DNA of 64,000 nt from positions 87,628,501 through 87,692,500 of the forward strand of contig CP142454.1 of the NCBI GenBank assembly GCA_038049695.1. The letters are read 5' to 3'. The notes below the pieces were generated by a model. That model saw only the letters and a list, made by a program, of their open reading frames with translations. It was not told the DNA's origin and ran no database searches. The stretch comes from Cinnamomum chago (taxonomy: Eukaryota > Streptophyta > Magnoliopsida > Laurales > Lauraceae). Shown here in pieces: positions 24,329 through 43,072 of this stretch. The translations under genes were made by a program, and so were the position numbers. How positions within the stretch are numbered: the stretch's first letter is position 1; every line of letters starts with the position of its first letter.

Positions 24329-24338
24329 CTTTATATAC
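24329..24338 (+). promoter_or_regulatory. TATA box for the antisense ORF
   Basis: CTTTATATAC lies on the plus strand about 300 bp upstream of the ATG at 24635, followed by a pyrimidine-rich stretch as in plant transcription start regions. This suggests the antisense ORF has its own promoter inside the element. Confidence 0.5.
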
Positions 24339-24634
24339 GCTTTCGTCTTCTTCCTCCTATCATTTTTGCTCCTGGACTCTCTTGCTCTCTGCCTGAACTT
24401 CTGCTTTCTGCTAGAACCAGCGCCGCCGGACTAGGACCAGACCTCCTACTGTTTCCCAGCAGTAGTCGCCCACATCCGTCAGTCGGAGTCTGACTTTGCC
24501 CCGTCGAACCAGTGAGTTTTCTTCCGCTTCCTCCTCCTTCATTTACATTCCAGACCCAACCCCTAGGGTTTCTTAGGGGTACCTCCGTTCACCACCTCTT
24601 GCTGTAAGGACCCCTAGAATTCTTAGATCCAGAA

Positions 24635-26855
24635 ATGGGGATTTTTACTCACTGGATAGATTCCCAGGCGGGCCTGGCAACTCTTAGGAGAGTCTACATG
24701 ATCCCAGGCGATGTCCGGATCATGGCAGCCGACCCCCCCATCTACTCATTTCACAACGGCTGGATGCCGTTTCCCTTGATAGCCGTGATCGAGGGTGGGG
24801 TCAGATTCCCCTTGGCCCCCCTTCTTAGGTCTTGTTTGGAGACCTGGAACCTTAGCCCCTGTCAGTTAATGCCCAATGGGTATAAGATCATCATGGGCGT
24901 CGCCGAGCTGAATAGGATTCTAGACATCAGCCTCGGCGTCCATGATATAGAGGATATATATGACCTCTGCAAGTCTAGGGAGGCGGGCACCTATTATCTT
25001 CGCGTCAAGGCGAGGTGCCAACCCCTCGTCACGGCGCTGGATGACTCCAATAAATACGCCGGAGATGACCGCCTGCTCGTCTCGGGAAACTGGGAGTTCG
25101 GCGAGACCGAGACCGAAACAGCTAGGAGGGTCCGAGTCCCTCGACGCCTCGGGACTCCACCGAGTAAAGACCTAACCCCCTGGGTTTCCGATTTCTTTCT
25201 TATGTTTGATTTCTGCTGCCGGATTCTAACTCGGCTGTTTTTCGCAGGCCTTTCTCAACGCAAGCGCGAAGCCCAGCTGAACGGTTGGAGGAGGCACGCA
25301 CCTTGGCTGAACAAAGTGTACTGCTACCGCGGCCACCACACAAGAGCTGCCTACTCCCTTCTGAAGTACGAGCCGAGATATGTGTCTTATACACGGAAAT
25401 CCGGCAACCCGGAGAACTTCGCCCCCGATCTAGCCGAAACCAGCGGGACTGTCTCGGTTGCGGGAGCGTCCGCAACGTTGGCCGTGGTCGCGGGCATCCC
25501 AATAAGGGAAATTGAAGACTATACCTCCGGAGCCGAGGTAGACTCTCCGACAAGGGAAGTTGAGAACTATTCCTCCGGAGCCGAGGACATGGCGAGGCGA
25601 AGGCCTTCCCTTCAGCTGCTGAACCTAGAGGAGGCAGCATTCGGCGGGCGGGACGCGACCCCAAGCGCTAATCCCCGCCCTCCCAATGCCGCAGTCCCCC
25701 CCAACGCCGAGGCCCGCCTCCCCGCCGACACCGAGGGGGAGAGGCCCAGGAAGAAGGCGCGTGGGAAGGAGCCTACCCAAGAGGAGCGCCTGCGGTCCCA
25801 CCCTCCCCGAGCCACGGGGGTGAGGATCTCTTCGGGAGAGCCCGCCACCTCGGCTGGGCCTATGGTAGAGCGGCGCTCGGCGCCCTCCAGTCCTGCCACA
25901 TCGGCCGAACCCGCGATCTTCAAACCTGACCTTGAGCTCAGGAGGGGGAGGCCGATGAACGTTGAGGATCGGCTCGCTGGGAATTCAGCTGTCATTTCGG
26001 CCCTCAGCCGAGCCTGTGCACTCCCCAAGGATATGGAGAGGCACAAGGCAGAGGACAGCCCCCAGCTGTTGATGAGGGCGATGCAAAATTCTCTGGCGGT
26101 AAGTGCGAAGTTTTCAGATATCCTAGTCTCAGATTTCTTTCAAGGCAGATTTCTCACTACTAACCTCCTCGTCTGTTTCTTTGCAGGGCGTCCAGAGGCT
26201 CCAGGTAGTGATGGACCGGATTCTCGAAGAGGACGCCCGCCTGAGCCGAATGACCAAGGAGAAAGAGAAAGCCGAGGCCGAGCTTAAGGCCAAATGCTTG
26301 GAGTTGGAGGAGGTGGCGGCGAAGAAGGCCGAGCTCGACGCTCAGGCCGAGTTGATGACGGGTGAGCTCTGCAAAATCAAATCAGAACACTACGAACTGC
26401 AGGCCAAGCTCATTGCCGGGGAGAAAAAGGTGGTCGGGCTAGCAGGCGAACTGGAGGGAGAGAAGAAGGCAAATGAGACGTTACAGGCGTCACTCCAAGC
26501 CGAGGTTGACGCTGCTTTCCTGGAGGGGGCCGCAGAGGCAGGCCGGAGCTATACTGATCAAGTTAAGAAGCTGAGCTCCAAGCTGTACCAGCGCGGTTTC
26601 CGTGCTGGGCTCAAGGAGATGGGGGCGGATGAAGAGCACCCGCTGTATGTCAACCCCCCCGAGCTCGAGCCAGCTACAACAGTACCTCAGGCCCCTGCCG
26701 AAGCTGACGCACCTCCTCCTCCCGAAGCCCCTGCCGAGATTCCAGCGCACCCGCCCTCCGAAGCTCAAGCCGAGGCATCTGCTCTTGCTGAAGTCGTACA
26801 GCCTGACGACGCTCCGATAGTGATTATTGATGAAGTCGGTGTTGGGGCGTCTTAA
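24635..26855 (+). CDS. Antisense ORF of the Tat-like element (PF04195-like), two introns
   Basis: Runs opposite to gag and integrase, between integrase and the 3' LTR. Likely exons are 24635-25163, 25248-26098 and 26187-26855, total 2049 nt (682 residues). Introns are 84 and 88 bp with GTAAAG...TTCGCAG and GTAAGT...TTGCAG borders; the first intron is a multiple of three and could be retained. Residues about 40-120 (NGWMPFPLI, FPLAPLLRS, QLMPNGYKI, LGVHDIEDI) resemble the plant 'putative gypsy type transposon' domain of such ORFs. The middle is Ala/Pro/Glu-rich with basic stretches. The C-terminal third is a coiled coil (EKEKAEAELKAK, AELDAQAELM) with a Pro/Ala-rich tail. Function is unknown. 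It is the only intact protein-coding unit in this element. Confidence 0.75.
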
Positions 26856-27244
26856 CTTTCTCTTTTGAATTTTCTTCTCTTGTAATTGATCTGCTTTCGA
26901 ATGTAATTTTTTGGTCATGGACCGTCTTATATGTAAACACGAATGGTTCATCAATGAAAACCTCCTTTTGTCCACGAAAGTCTTGTCTGGTTTCCACCGG
27001 CTCATAAGTCTTTTGCTTGGCCTTTTCTTTGTGCTTTCCTGCGAACGTGTATGACTTCAGATGAGAGTAACTAACTAGATCAGGGTTTGCCCCATGCGCT
27101 CTGGCCTCCTCGGAGGTCCTCGTTCATTTCGGCGGATGAGGTCCACGAGATCTATGAGGCATACTAAGAATCGTGTCAAACCTACTGAGGCAATGACAGA
27201 GTGACGGGCCTTAGGAGCTTCCTTTAGAATGATCAGGTTACTCG

Positions 27245-27828
27245 CTAGGTGGCTGAGTGCCAACCGTAGACACCGATCGTTTCGACAACTCATCTAGGTG
27301 GCTGAGTGCCATCCTTAGATATGGGCCGTTTCGGCAACTCGTCTAGGTGGCTGAGTGCCAACCTTAGACATGGTCCGTTTCGGCGACTCATCTAGGTGGC
27401 TGAGTGCCAGCCTTAGACATGGTCCGTTTCGGCGACTCATCTAGGTGGCTGAGTGCCAGCCTTAGATATGGGCCGTTTCGGCAACTCGTCTAGGTGGCTG
27501 AGTGCCAACCTTAGACATGGTCCGTTTCGGCGACTCATCTAGGCGGCTAAGTGCCAACCTTAGACATGGGCCGTTTCGGCGACTCATCTAGGTGGCTGAG
27601 TGTCATCCTTAGATATGGGCCGTTTCGGCGACTCATCTAGGTGGCTGAGTGCCAGCCTTAGATATGGGCCGTTTCGGCGACTCATCTAGGTGGCTGAGTG
27701 CCAGCCTTAGACATGGTCCGTTTCGGCGACTCATCTAGGTGGCTGAGTGCCAGCCTTAGATATGAGCCGTTTCGGCGACTCATCTAGGTGGCTGAGTGCC
27801 ATCAACTCATCTAGGTGGCTGAGTGCCG
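27245..27828. repeat. 49-bp tandem repeat array, about 12 units
   Basis: The unit core is GGTGGCTGAGTGCCA, TTAGACATGG(T/G)CCGTTT and CGGCGACTCATCTA. The last unit is shortened. Units differ by a few bases. The array lies in the element-sense 3' untranslated region between integrase and the antisense ORF, the position where Tat/Ogre elements are known to carry satellite-like arrays. Confidence 0.95.
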
Positions 27829-27946
27829 GCCTTAGACGGTCTTCCAACTTCACACCATTGTCACTATTAGGACGCCAGATCGCTACAAATTGAGGAGAAC
27901 TGTAGTTCCATCCATTAAATCCAGAAGCGTTGTACAAGTACAGAGA

Positions 27947-28778
27947 CTAAAAATAGAACTTTTTGAGGTGAGAGGCGTTCCATGGTCTCGGTAGCGGCCG
28001 TCCCTCCATGTCTTCGAGCCGATAAGCTGACCGTCCAGCAATGGAAGTGACTTTAAACGGACCATGCCAATTCGGCGCTAGCTTCCCTTGATTCGGATCT
28101 TTGTTCCCTGGGAGAGCCTTCTTGAGGACCAGTTCTCCTACAGAGAACTTCCTCTCTCTGACGTTCTGGTTGTAGCCCCTGGCTAGCTGCTGCTGGTAGA
28201 CGGCTAGCCTGACTGCAGCTGCTTCCCTTCGCTCGTCCGCTAAATCTAGCTCCCTGGCCACATTGGTTTCGTTCTGTCCCCGGTCAAAGAGTTCGGACCT
28301 CAAAGTGGGGAGGCCGATCTCCAGAGGGATGACTGCTTCCATGCCATAGGCGAGTGAGAAGGGGGTAGCCGAAGTGGAACGCCTCGGAGTAGTTCTGTAA
28401 GCCCACAGGACGCTCGGCAGTTCTTCCACCCATCTTCCCTTTGCTTGGTCCAGCCGTTTCTTGAGCCCATCGAGGATCACCTTGTTGGAGATCTCGGCCT
28501 GGCCGTTACTCTGTGGGTAGGCTGGAGTGGAATAATGGTTTCGGATGCCGAGCTCCTGGCAGAAGGTCTTGAAAAGTTTAGAGTCGAACTGAGTTCCGTT
28601 GTCCGAAACCAGCGCTCTGGGAATGCCAAACCTTGTGACGACATTCTTCCACACAAAATTCTTGGAGTCTCGCTCTGTGATGGATGAAAGTGGCTCTGCT
28701 TCAATCCATTTGGTGAAGTAATCTGTCGCCACAACGACCCACTGATTGTTACTCTGAAGTTCGATTGCTCTAAACAGG
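27947..28778 (-). pseudogene. Integrase, N-terminally truncated (Tat-like)
   Basis: About 275 residues on the minus strand, ending at a stop at 27947. Visible are the start of the catalytic core (ATDYFTKW, first Asp), the second Asp in VSDNGTQFDS and the Glu in QAEISNK, so the D,D,E triad is present. The C-terminal GPFKV and AYRLEDMEG segments follow. The HHCC zinc-binding part and core beginning are missing: upstream of RAIELQSNNQW (about 28778) the reading abruptly becomes the antisense of protease. So it cannot be made as a normal polyprotein product. Confidence 0.9.
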
Positions 28779-30068
28779 GCGTGAAAAATTGCACTGTGAA
28801 GAAGGTCCTCGTCGACCCCGGCAGTTCTTCCGAGGTCCTCTATTTCGACAGCTTCCGTAGGATGGGACTGACGGAGAAGGATCTGCAGGAGGCTCGAGTT
28901 CCCCTTATCGGCTTCAGCGCCAAACCAGTCTATCCCAAGGGGAAGGTGACATTCAGGGTCGAGGCCGGTGGCGCGTCTGTCATGGCAACCTTCATGGTGA
29001 TCGACGCACCCTCGCCCTACAACGCTATAGTAGGCAGGTCCTGGCTCCACAGTCTGGAAGCAGTCCCTTCCACCCTCCACCAGAAGCTGAAATTTCCGTG
29101 GGAAGGGAAGAGCGGCCGAGTTGAAATCATCACGGTCAGAGGAGATCAGCAGGCAGCTAAGCAGTGCTTGACAGCAGTGGTACCCGGGGAACTAGAGCCC
29201 AAGGAGGTCAACGTGGCCGAGATGGAGAAGAACCTGGAGCAAGGGCTGGATGAGCTCGGCCGAGATCCAGGCAGGAAGAGCGTGGAGGAATTGACCGAAA
29301 TCCGGATCGACCAGAAGGACCCGGATCGGTTCTTCCTGCTCGGCAGCCAGCTCGGGGAGCCGGAGAGGTCCGAACTGGCACAGTTCCTAGTGCAGAACAG
29401 AGATGCCTTCGCCTGGACACCTGAGGAGATGCCTGGCGTCGACCCCGAGGTAATGTGTCATAGACTGAATGTTGACCCTAACCATAAACCTGTGATGCAG
29501 AAAGCCCGCAGGACTGGGGTCCCTCAGACCGAAGCCGTCGTCGAGGAAGTGGATAAGCTGCTTGAGGCCGGCGCAATCAGAGAGGTTCAATACCCGAACT
29601 GGCTAGCCAATCCGGTGGTCGTCAGGAAGAAGACTGGCAAGTGGAGGGTGTGCGTCGACTTCACCGACCTCAACAAAGCCTGTCCCAAGGACAGCTTTCC
29701 CCTACAAAGATTGACCAGTTGATCGACGCCACGGCCGGGCACGACAGAATGAGCTTCCTTGATGCCTACCGCGGTTATCACCAGATTCCGCTGTACGGAC
29801 CGGATGAAGAGAAGACAGCTTTTATCACGCCCAGGGGAACCTACTGCTATAAGGTGATGCCGTTTGGGCTGAAGAATGCAGGAGCCACCTACCAGAGGCT
29901 CGTTACCAAGATGTTCCACGATCAGCTCGGCAAAACCGTAGAGGTCTACATCGATGACATGGTGGTCAAATCCAAGCAGGCGCGGGATCATCTGTCAGAC
30001 TTGGCCGAGGTCTTCGCCACTCTAAAGGAGTTCCGGCTGAAGCTTAACGCCTCGAAGTGCGGGTTCGG
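28779..30068 (+). pseudogene. Inverted protease-reverse transcriptase segment
   Basis: This segment reads on the plus strand although gag and integrase on both sides read on the minus strand. It begins near KNCTVKKVLVDPGSSSEVLY (retropepsin; DPG where DTG or DSG is usual). It continues through the protease-RT linker and the RT fingers (KWRVCVDFTDLNKACPKDSF), has a one-base frameshift near 29716, and goes on to the RT palm with YIDDMVVKSK (about 29946-29975). It stops abruptly at KCGFG (about 30068). The rest of RT and all of RNase H are absent. An inversion inside the element explains this. Confidence 0.9.
29147..29533 (+). repeat. Inverted repeat arm 1 (protease-RT linker)
   Basis: 387 bp, reverse-complementary to 30064-30450 with only a few mismatches by eye. 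It codes for the linker (TAVVPGELEPKEVNVAEM onwards) in the plus direction. Confidence 0.95.
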
Positions 30069-30450
30069 TCTGAGGGACTCCAGTCCTGCGGGCTTTCTGC
30101 ATCACAGGTTTATGGTTAGGGTCAACATTCAGTCTATGACACATTACCTCGGGGTCGACGCCAGGCATCTCCTCAGGTGTCCAGGCGAAGGCATCTCTGT
30201 TCTGCACTAGGAACTGTGCCAGTTCGGACCTCTCCGGCTCCCCGAGCTGGCTGCCGAGCAGGAAGAACCGATCCGGGTCCTTCTGGTCGATCCGGATTTC
30301 GGTCAATTCCTCCACACTCTTCCTGCCTGGAGCTCGGCCGAGCTCATCCAGCCCCTGCTCCAGGTTCTTCTCCATCTCGGCCACGTTGACCTCCTTGGGC
30401 TCTAGTTCCCCGGGTACCACTGCTGTCAAGCACTGCTTAGCTGCCTGCTG
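30064..30450 (-). repeat. Inverted repeat arm 2 (protease-RT linker)
   Basis: 387 bp, the minus-strand copy of 29147-29533, separated from it by 530 bp. The inner junction carries TTCGG microhomology, the outer CAGCAGGCAG. Differences include Asp to Ala in the GR(D/A)PGRKS segment. Confidence 0.95.
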
Positions 30451-32499
30451 TGGGGGAGCTGCACCCCTTCCAAATCTGCATCAGTGAACCTGATCTCGGG
30501 ACGCTCCCGCCGAGCCCTTTTCTATGCTGGGCCGAGATCGGCGGCCATGACTTGCCTGCCGTGAGCGGCTTTCCTGGCTTCGGCACGAGCTTGGTTACTC
30601 CTTTTGGGCGGGGGTGCCAAATGGATGACGTTGATGATCTTCTCAGACCCGTCACTGTCATGACCCCCCTCATCTCGGCGTGGGGCTCGGGTGTCGGCCC
30701 TGCCTTCTCTCCTGACAAACTCTTGCAGGTGTCCATCCTGGACAAGCTTCTCCAAATGCGACCGCAATATTCTGCATTCTTCAGTCTTGTGGCCGCCCTC
30801 CTTGTGATAAGCGCAGAATTTCGTCTGATCTCGGATAGAGGGGTCGCCGTGCATGGGCTCTGGCCAGCTGAAGTACGGCCTGCTCTTGATCGTATACATG
30901 ATTTTGTGGATTGGCATTTTGAAGACCGTGTTGACAGCCCGATATGCGTCTTCGGACAGCCTGGGCCTTTTGCTCCTCGCCGAGGCGAACATCTGAGTCC
31001 CTACCGAGCTGGTAGGTGCCCAGCGCCTGTCCGACTCATCTCTTCGTCGCTCGCTTCGCCGAGGCTCATCTTTTCGAGACGGTATCCCATCCTTCTTGGA
31101 GGGCCTCTCACCTCGGTCCTTCTGAGCGGTTCCATGGCTTTCCCGAGCGCGGACCTGGTCATCCTCTTGGGCGATGTACCGGTTGGCGATAGACATGAGC
31201 GCTGCTATGGAAGAGACCGGGTTCCTGGCCAGGTCCTTGCAAAGATCGCTGTCTGGCAGGAAGGCATTCTGAAATGCGAAGACGGCAACCTCGTCCTTGG
31301 AATTCTCAATCTGACTGTAGACCGCCCAGAACCGCTTGGCGAACTGGGTGACGTTCTCTCCCTGCTTCATCTTCATGGCCATGATGTCTGCATCTGTCTT
31401 CGGAAGGACTCTGTAGGCCTGGAACTTCTTCATAAAGGACTGCTGGAGCTGCTGCCAACTCGAGACGGACCCCTCCGGGAGCGCACAGAACCACTTCAGG
31501 GGGATGTCGCCCAAGCTAGAGGAAAAGACTCGGCAGTTCAGATGGCCCTCGTCTCCCCAGACAGACATCCTCTGGGAGAAGTGCCTGAGATGCGTAGCCG
31601 GGTCCGAAGTCCCGTCGTAAGTGACGAACCTCGGGACGGTAAACTTCTTTGGCAGGGGATGCTTCCTGATGTCTCGAGAAAAGGGAGACGCGCCAAGATC
31701 GACGGGGTCGAAGCAATTATCCTTTTGGTCTCGGCCGAGACCAGCTATTTCCAAATTACGCTGGACCGTTTCCCTTATGCGCGCGTCTAACCACTCCTGA
31801 TCATGATGCCTGCTTTCCGGGATGGTTTCTAACGCCTTCCTCGAGTAGCTGTGGCTAGCGCTCGAACCTTCATCTCGAGTTCGGTCAAGCCTCTTTTTAT
31901 TCAGATGGTCCCTCAAGTCCTTCTCGGGGGAGTCGGGGCGCCTGTCACGGGACGTCCTCCGCTCGTGCTGTCGCAGTGAGTGCTGTTGTTGTCGCGACCG
32001 CTGTTGCTGCCGTGACTGACGCTGCTGAGACTACTGCCGAAGCCCCGCTGATCCCGTAGCTCTTTCCAGCTGCTGCTGGAGCCGGATGATCAGAGCGTCT
32101 CTCCTTGATGGCCTCATTCTGTGCTTTAATCGCCAGAAGGGTGGAGTCCAAGTCGTCATCAGGGCTGTAGTCTTCATCCTCAGTATCCTCAACGTCCTCC
32201 ACCCGGCCCTCAACGTCCTCCGCCTGGCCAGGGGGACGTGATCCATCGACCACTGGAGACTTACGCCGCTGATCTTGATCTGTCAGGAGGCCTGCCGGTT
32301 GCTGGGTGTCTCCCCTCCTGGGAGCGGACTCCGAGCGGAGGTCACGCTCCTGAACGTTGATCCGGATGAGAGCACGTTCAGCGTCGTCCTCTGTGACTGG
32401 TTCCTTCCCGGACCTTTTCTTAACAGGGAGGAGGTCAGAGGACGGTCCTGTACGCCTTGCCTTGGATGTTTCTCCGCCTTTCGCAGTTCTCCTCGTCAT
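30451..32499 (-). pseudogene. gag of the Tat-like element
   Basis: Minus-strand gag starts at the ATG at 32499. The N-terminal acidic/Gln-rich part is broken by a frameshift near 32090 and a TAG near 32031, then reopens (MRDHLNKKRLD, 31916). The retrotransposon gag core follows: PKKFTVPRFVTYDGTSDPAT, then WFCALPEGSVSSWQQLQQSF and GENVTQFAKRFWAVYSQI. After it comes a zinc-knuckle-like CAYHKEGGHKTEEC and the pre-protease segment ending EGVQLPH at about 30457, where normal order is lost. The product is the capsid-like protein of the particle. Apparent plus-strand ORFs here are antisense shadows. Confidence 0.9.
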
Positions 32500-32532
32500 G
32501 GTATTTAGGAATATGAAAGATTATAGAACTTT

Positions 32533-32551
32533 TCCCACAGACGGCGCCAAT
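32533..32551 (-). other. Primer-binding site of the Tat-like element
   Basis: Directly inside the 5' LTR the element-sense sequence is ATTGGCGCCGTCTGTGGGAA. The TGGCGCC start is complementary to a tRNA 3' end ending GGCGCCA. This fixes the element's orientation as minus. I do not name the tRNA. Confidence 0.75.
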
Positions 32552-33266
32552 TGTAAGTGCAGAAATAATAATACTCACAAGATCAGGATGCCTCTTCGGA
32601 CTTACTCAATGCATGGAGGAGATAACTGCGACGGTATGAACCTGAAAGAGGAGAAAGACAAAGGTCAGAGGACCCTGGCTGTGGGCAGCGCAGGGCTCTC
32701 CGATGCTTAAGTCAGCAATCGATCGGAGAAAGAAGAAGAAGAAGGAGAAAGACTGAGTGTCTATGTGAGAGTGCTTACCCCCTGCTCCCTTTGGCTCGTG
32801 CCTTATATATGGAACAGTTTTGGGTGAGTGCCAGTGGGCTTGGTGATGTGACCTGGGTCACATCAGCCCACAAAGTCATTAATGAAGGTCCATCATAGCC
32901 CTCTTTGCATTTAATGTGGGTCCGATCAGCCCACACTGCATTTAATGCCAGTCACATTGGGCATGATCTTGCCCTGATCTGGTGGTGGCTGAAGTCCGAT
33001 CAGATCCCTTCCTTGGGCCTAGCCACGACAGGGCCGTGGCTGTTAGCTGCAAGCGCAATACTGCATTGCCGAGCTTGCATTGCCGAGACTGAACGGTATG
33101 TGCGGCCGAACTGAATACTGTTTGGCCGAGACCAGCACGTAGTGCCGAGACCGATATGGATCGGATCGTAGCCGAGATCAAGAGAAATGGCTCCCACACG
33201 TCAGCATATCCGAGCGCACCCTTGCCGAGACCAAGAGAAACATGTTTAAGAAATGGGCCCCACACA
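32552..33266 (-). repeat. 5' LTR of the Tat-like element
   Basis: 715 bp, near-identical to 23241-23955. A minus-strand TATA box (ATATATAAGG, plus coordinates 32801-32810) lies inside and could drive element transcription. Confidence 0.95.
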
Positions 33267-33563
33267 GTATTAAAAAGATAGAATTCATTTAATCATGAAT
33301 GCCTCTGTATATTCTATGTATACACCGGCTCTTCTCTGGTGCTGCAAAGCATTTATTAATGCTGAAATGTGTTAGTACCACTTTCATAATGACAGCAGAT
33401 AACCATTGCTTTAATGTTTTAATTCTTTGTATCTAACCTTCTTTACTCAAAAAAAAAAAAAATCTTTTTTCATAAAGCCAGCTAAAAATAGTAATGTAAA
33501 ACAAAGAAAATTCATAACTCGTCAGCCCCTACATACCCTAAAATGTGACTGGTCTAGTTTGGT

Positions 33564-33571
33564 TATCCCAA

Positions 33572-33611
<40 letters not shown>

Positions 33612-33717
33612 GGATAAGTTCTCGCTAAGAACAAAAGCAGGATAAGCTCAAATTTAAATCTCTCATACCACGGTTTGCATACAGAGGTTGAGTGTTCGAA
33701 ATTGCATTATCCCAATT

Positions 33718-33762
<45 letters not shown>

Positions 33763-33868
33763 CATTTGGATAAGTTCTCGCTGAGAACAAAAGCAGGATA
33801 AGCTCAAATTTAGATCTCTCCGACCACGGTTTGAATTCAGAGATTGAGTGTTCGAAATTGCATTACCA
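33564..33868. repeat. 144-bp tandem duplication with (CT)n
   Basis: Two units (from 33564 and 33708) share TTATCCCAATTA, a CT run, then CCATTTGGATAAGTTCTCGC, AACAAAAGCAGGATAAGCTC and GAGTGTTCGAAATTGCATTA. They differ in CT length and a few bases. Confidence 0.9.
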
Positions 33869-34754
33869 CACTGAGCCACAGCCTGGCCCTGCAGAGATTA
33901 TTCTGTTTGGGCCGAGACACACTCAGTCATGAAAAAAAAAACTCTCTAGTCCCTCATGTTCAACCGTACTCTTACCAACAAAACGTCAACAACCCTTTGA
34001 ATAGTAACATCATTTTGACATATTCTGTCTGAGTAGTTGTCATCTTCCCATCATCACAGTTCCAACCTTTTTTCCACCAAACATCAACTGGGTGGACATA
34101 GTCATGATTTATAGAAAATGACCCCCTGAAACACAGCAACAGTTAAGTTTCACTACAGCTGGTGAACCTCATTTCCTCTCTGTCCAAACCATCTTTTGGC
34201 ATACACAGATTTCCCAGTCTCATTCTCTGTTCAGCACCGGAGAATGATAAAGACAAGTGAGCTTTCAATCTTTTAACTTTCAAATCCAGATCAGAACCAT
34301 GTACACAATGTAGAATACACTTCCCAAACAACATGCATTCCCCTAGGCTAACAGTAAAAAAAAGGAAAAGATGCCACCCATCCTCTGTGATTTATCTTGT
34401 ACACGGCCAACAGCCCTAAGCCAAACACAGTAAACACCCTTTGCTCCATAGTCCAAACATGTTTCGGGCCTTTCCAAAGAAGTCTGGCACCTTCTCACAC
34501 TGGTGGCTTCGAATTATCTTGTAATCAGACAAATATACAAGTGGCAAATGTAGGCAAAATAAGAGACAAGCCAGATTCCAAAAGACCGGCTCTTCCCAGC
34601 AAATCAAAACTCCATCATGCTGGAGATATAACTATAGGACTTGCTGGCTCAACTGATGGATGCCAAGGGGAGAAGGACCCTTTGTTTCGCAGAAATAATG
34701 AAGTGGAATGTATGCCATCGCAGAAATCACGAAGTGGAATGCATGTCACTCAGC

Positions 34755-42282
<7,528 letters not shown>

Positions 42283-42489
42283 TTCCTGTAATCGCAACAA
42301 CATAAAATCAATGAGGAATTCAAACAAACCAAAGCAATTGGTTACAAATCGATCAAATCCAAGAACCTCAAATCACAACCAGATAGTTAGATAAATCAAC
42401 AGATCCGAGTGAGGAACAAGAAACGATCTTTTAGATCTAACATCAAGATTTGGGAGACTGTTTGGATGAAAGATCTAAATTGATTGAGA

Positions 42490-42771
42490 CAAAACCTTAT
42501 TGTGATTTGTCAGTGCAATGTTAGGGTTAGGGTTTCTTCTTCTTGTGGTGGTGGAGGAAGAGAAGGGTATGTGGAGAGAGCGGAAATCAAGCCACGTGGA
42601 TGGATGGAATCCAATCCAGCTCTCTTTCGTTTTCGTTTTCGTTTCAGTTGATGCGATCTTTGTCTCCACGAGATTGTAAAGTGAGATTGGGAAGGAGAAA
42701 CTACGTGGCAGTTTCAGGTGACGCGGCAACTTTCGTGTCGTCTTTGAAGGGGGGTGTTGTCGTCTTGTCAA
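42490..42771 (-). other. Possible alternative 5' coding exon of the GSK3-like gene
   Basis: An open minus-strand frame from 42771 ends TNHNK at AATAAG|GTTTTG. It would join in phase to GAA ATG TCA, giving NHNKEMSASV, like BIN2's DDKEMPAAV. The donor is weak and composition is UTR-like, so I favour untranslated leader. Confidence 0.25.
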
Positions 42772-43072
42772 GGAATTTGACTTAGTTACCGAAATTTGAA
42801 TCTAGAGGAAGTTGTGGGGCCCACCATGTTGAAATCCGAACCCTAGAATGGAATCTGAACACTGAGGTGTGCGGCCCGAGGGATTTGACCTTGACCGGGT
42901 GAGAGTGGAACTCTGCAGCGGGACCCACTACTGATGATTGGAGTGCCTTTCGGTGGATGGATCTGGTTGACCGCAAAGATTGATCATTTGACCGGTGAAG
43001 TCAAATTTAAAGGTGTATATTTGCAGTGGATGAGGAGGGAGAATCAGAATTGATGATACCAACCCTAGGCTG

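Larger units (their letters stand above)
23241..33266 (-). mobile_element. Tat-like Ty3/gypsy LTR retrotransposon, rearranged
   Basis: The element is bounded by GTATT on both sides (23236-23240, 33267-33271), a perfect 5-bp target duplication, and by two 715-bp LTRs. In its own sense (minus strand) the order is 5' LTR (33266-32552), primer-binding site, gag, a scrambled protease/RT block, truncated integrase, 49-bp tandem array, an antisense ORF, purine tract and 3' LTR (23955-23241). An antisense ORF and tandem repeats between integrase and 3' LTR are known hallmarks of the Tat lineage (Ogre, Grande, Retand). The LTRs differ at only about ten positions by eye, so insertion was recent. It cannot be autonomous: RNase H and the integrase N-terminus are missing. 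Confidence 0.9.

Noticed and set aside
25200..26046. Minus-strand ORFs of 144-154 codons
   Set aside because: Shadows of the plus-strand antisense ORF, rich in Arg/Ser/Pro without domain signatures.
27245..27828. CRISPR-like array
   Set aside because: Units are continuous 49-bp tandem repeats without unique spacers, in a plant retrotransposon.
30450..31790. Long plus-strand ORF of 446 codons
   Set aside because: It is the antisense of the retrotransposon gag, whose minus-strand frame has recognisable gag and zinc-knuckle motifs. GC-rich coding sequence often leaves the opposite strand open.
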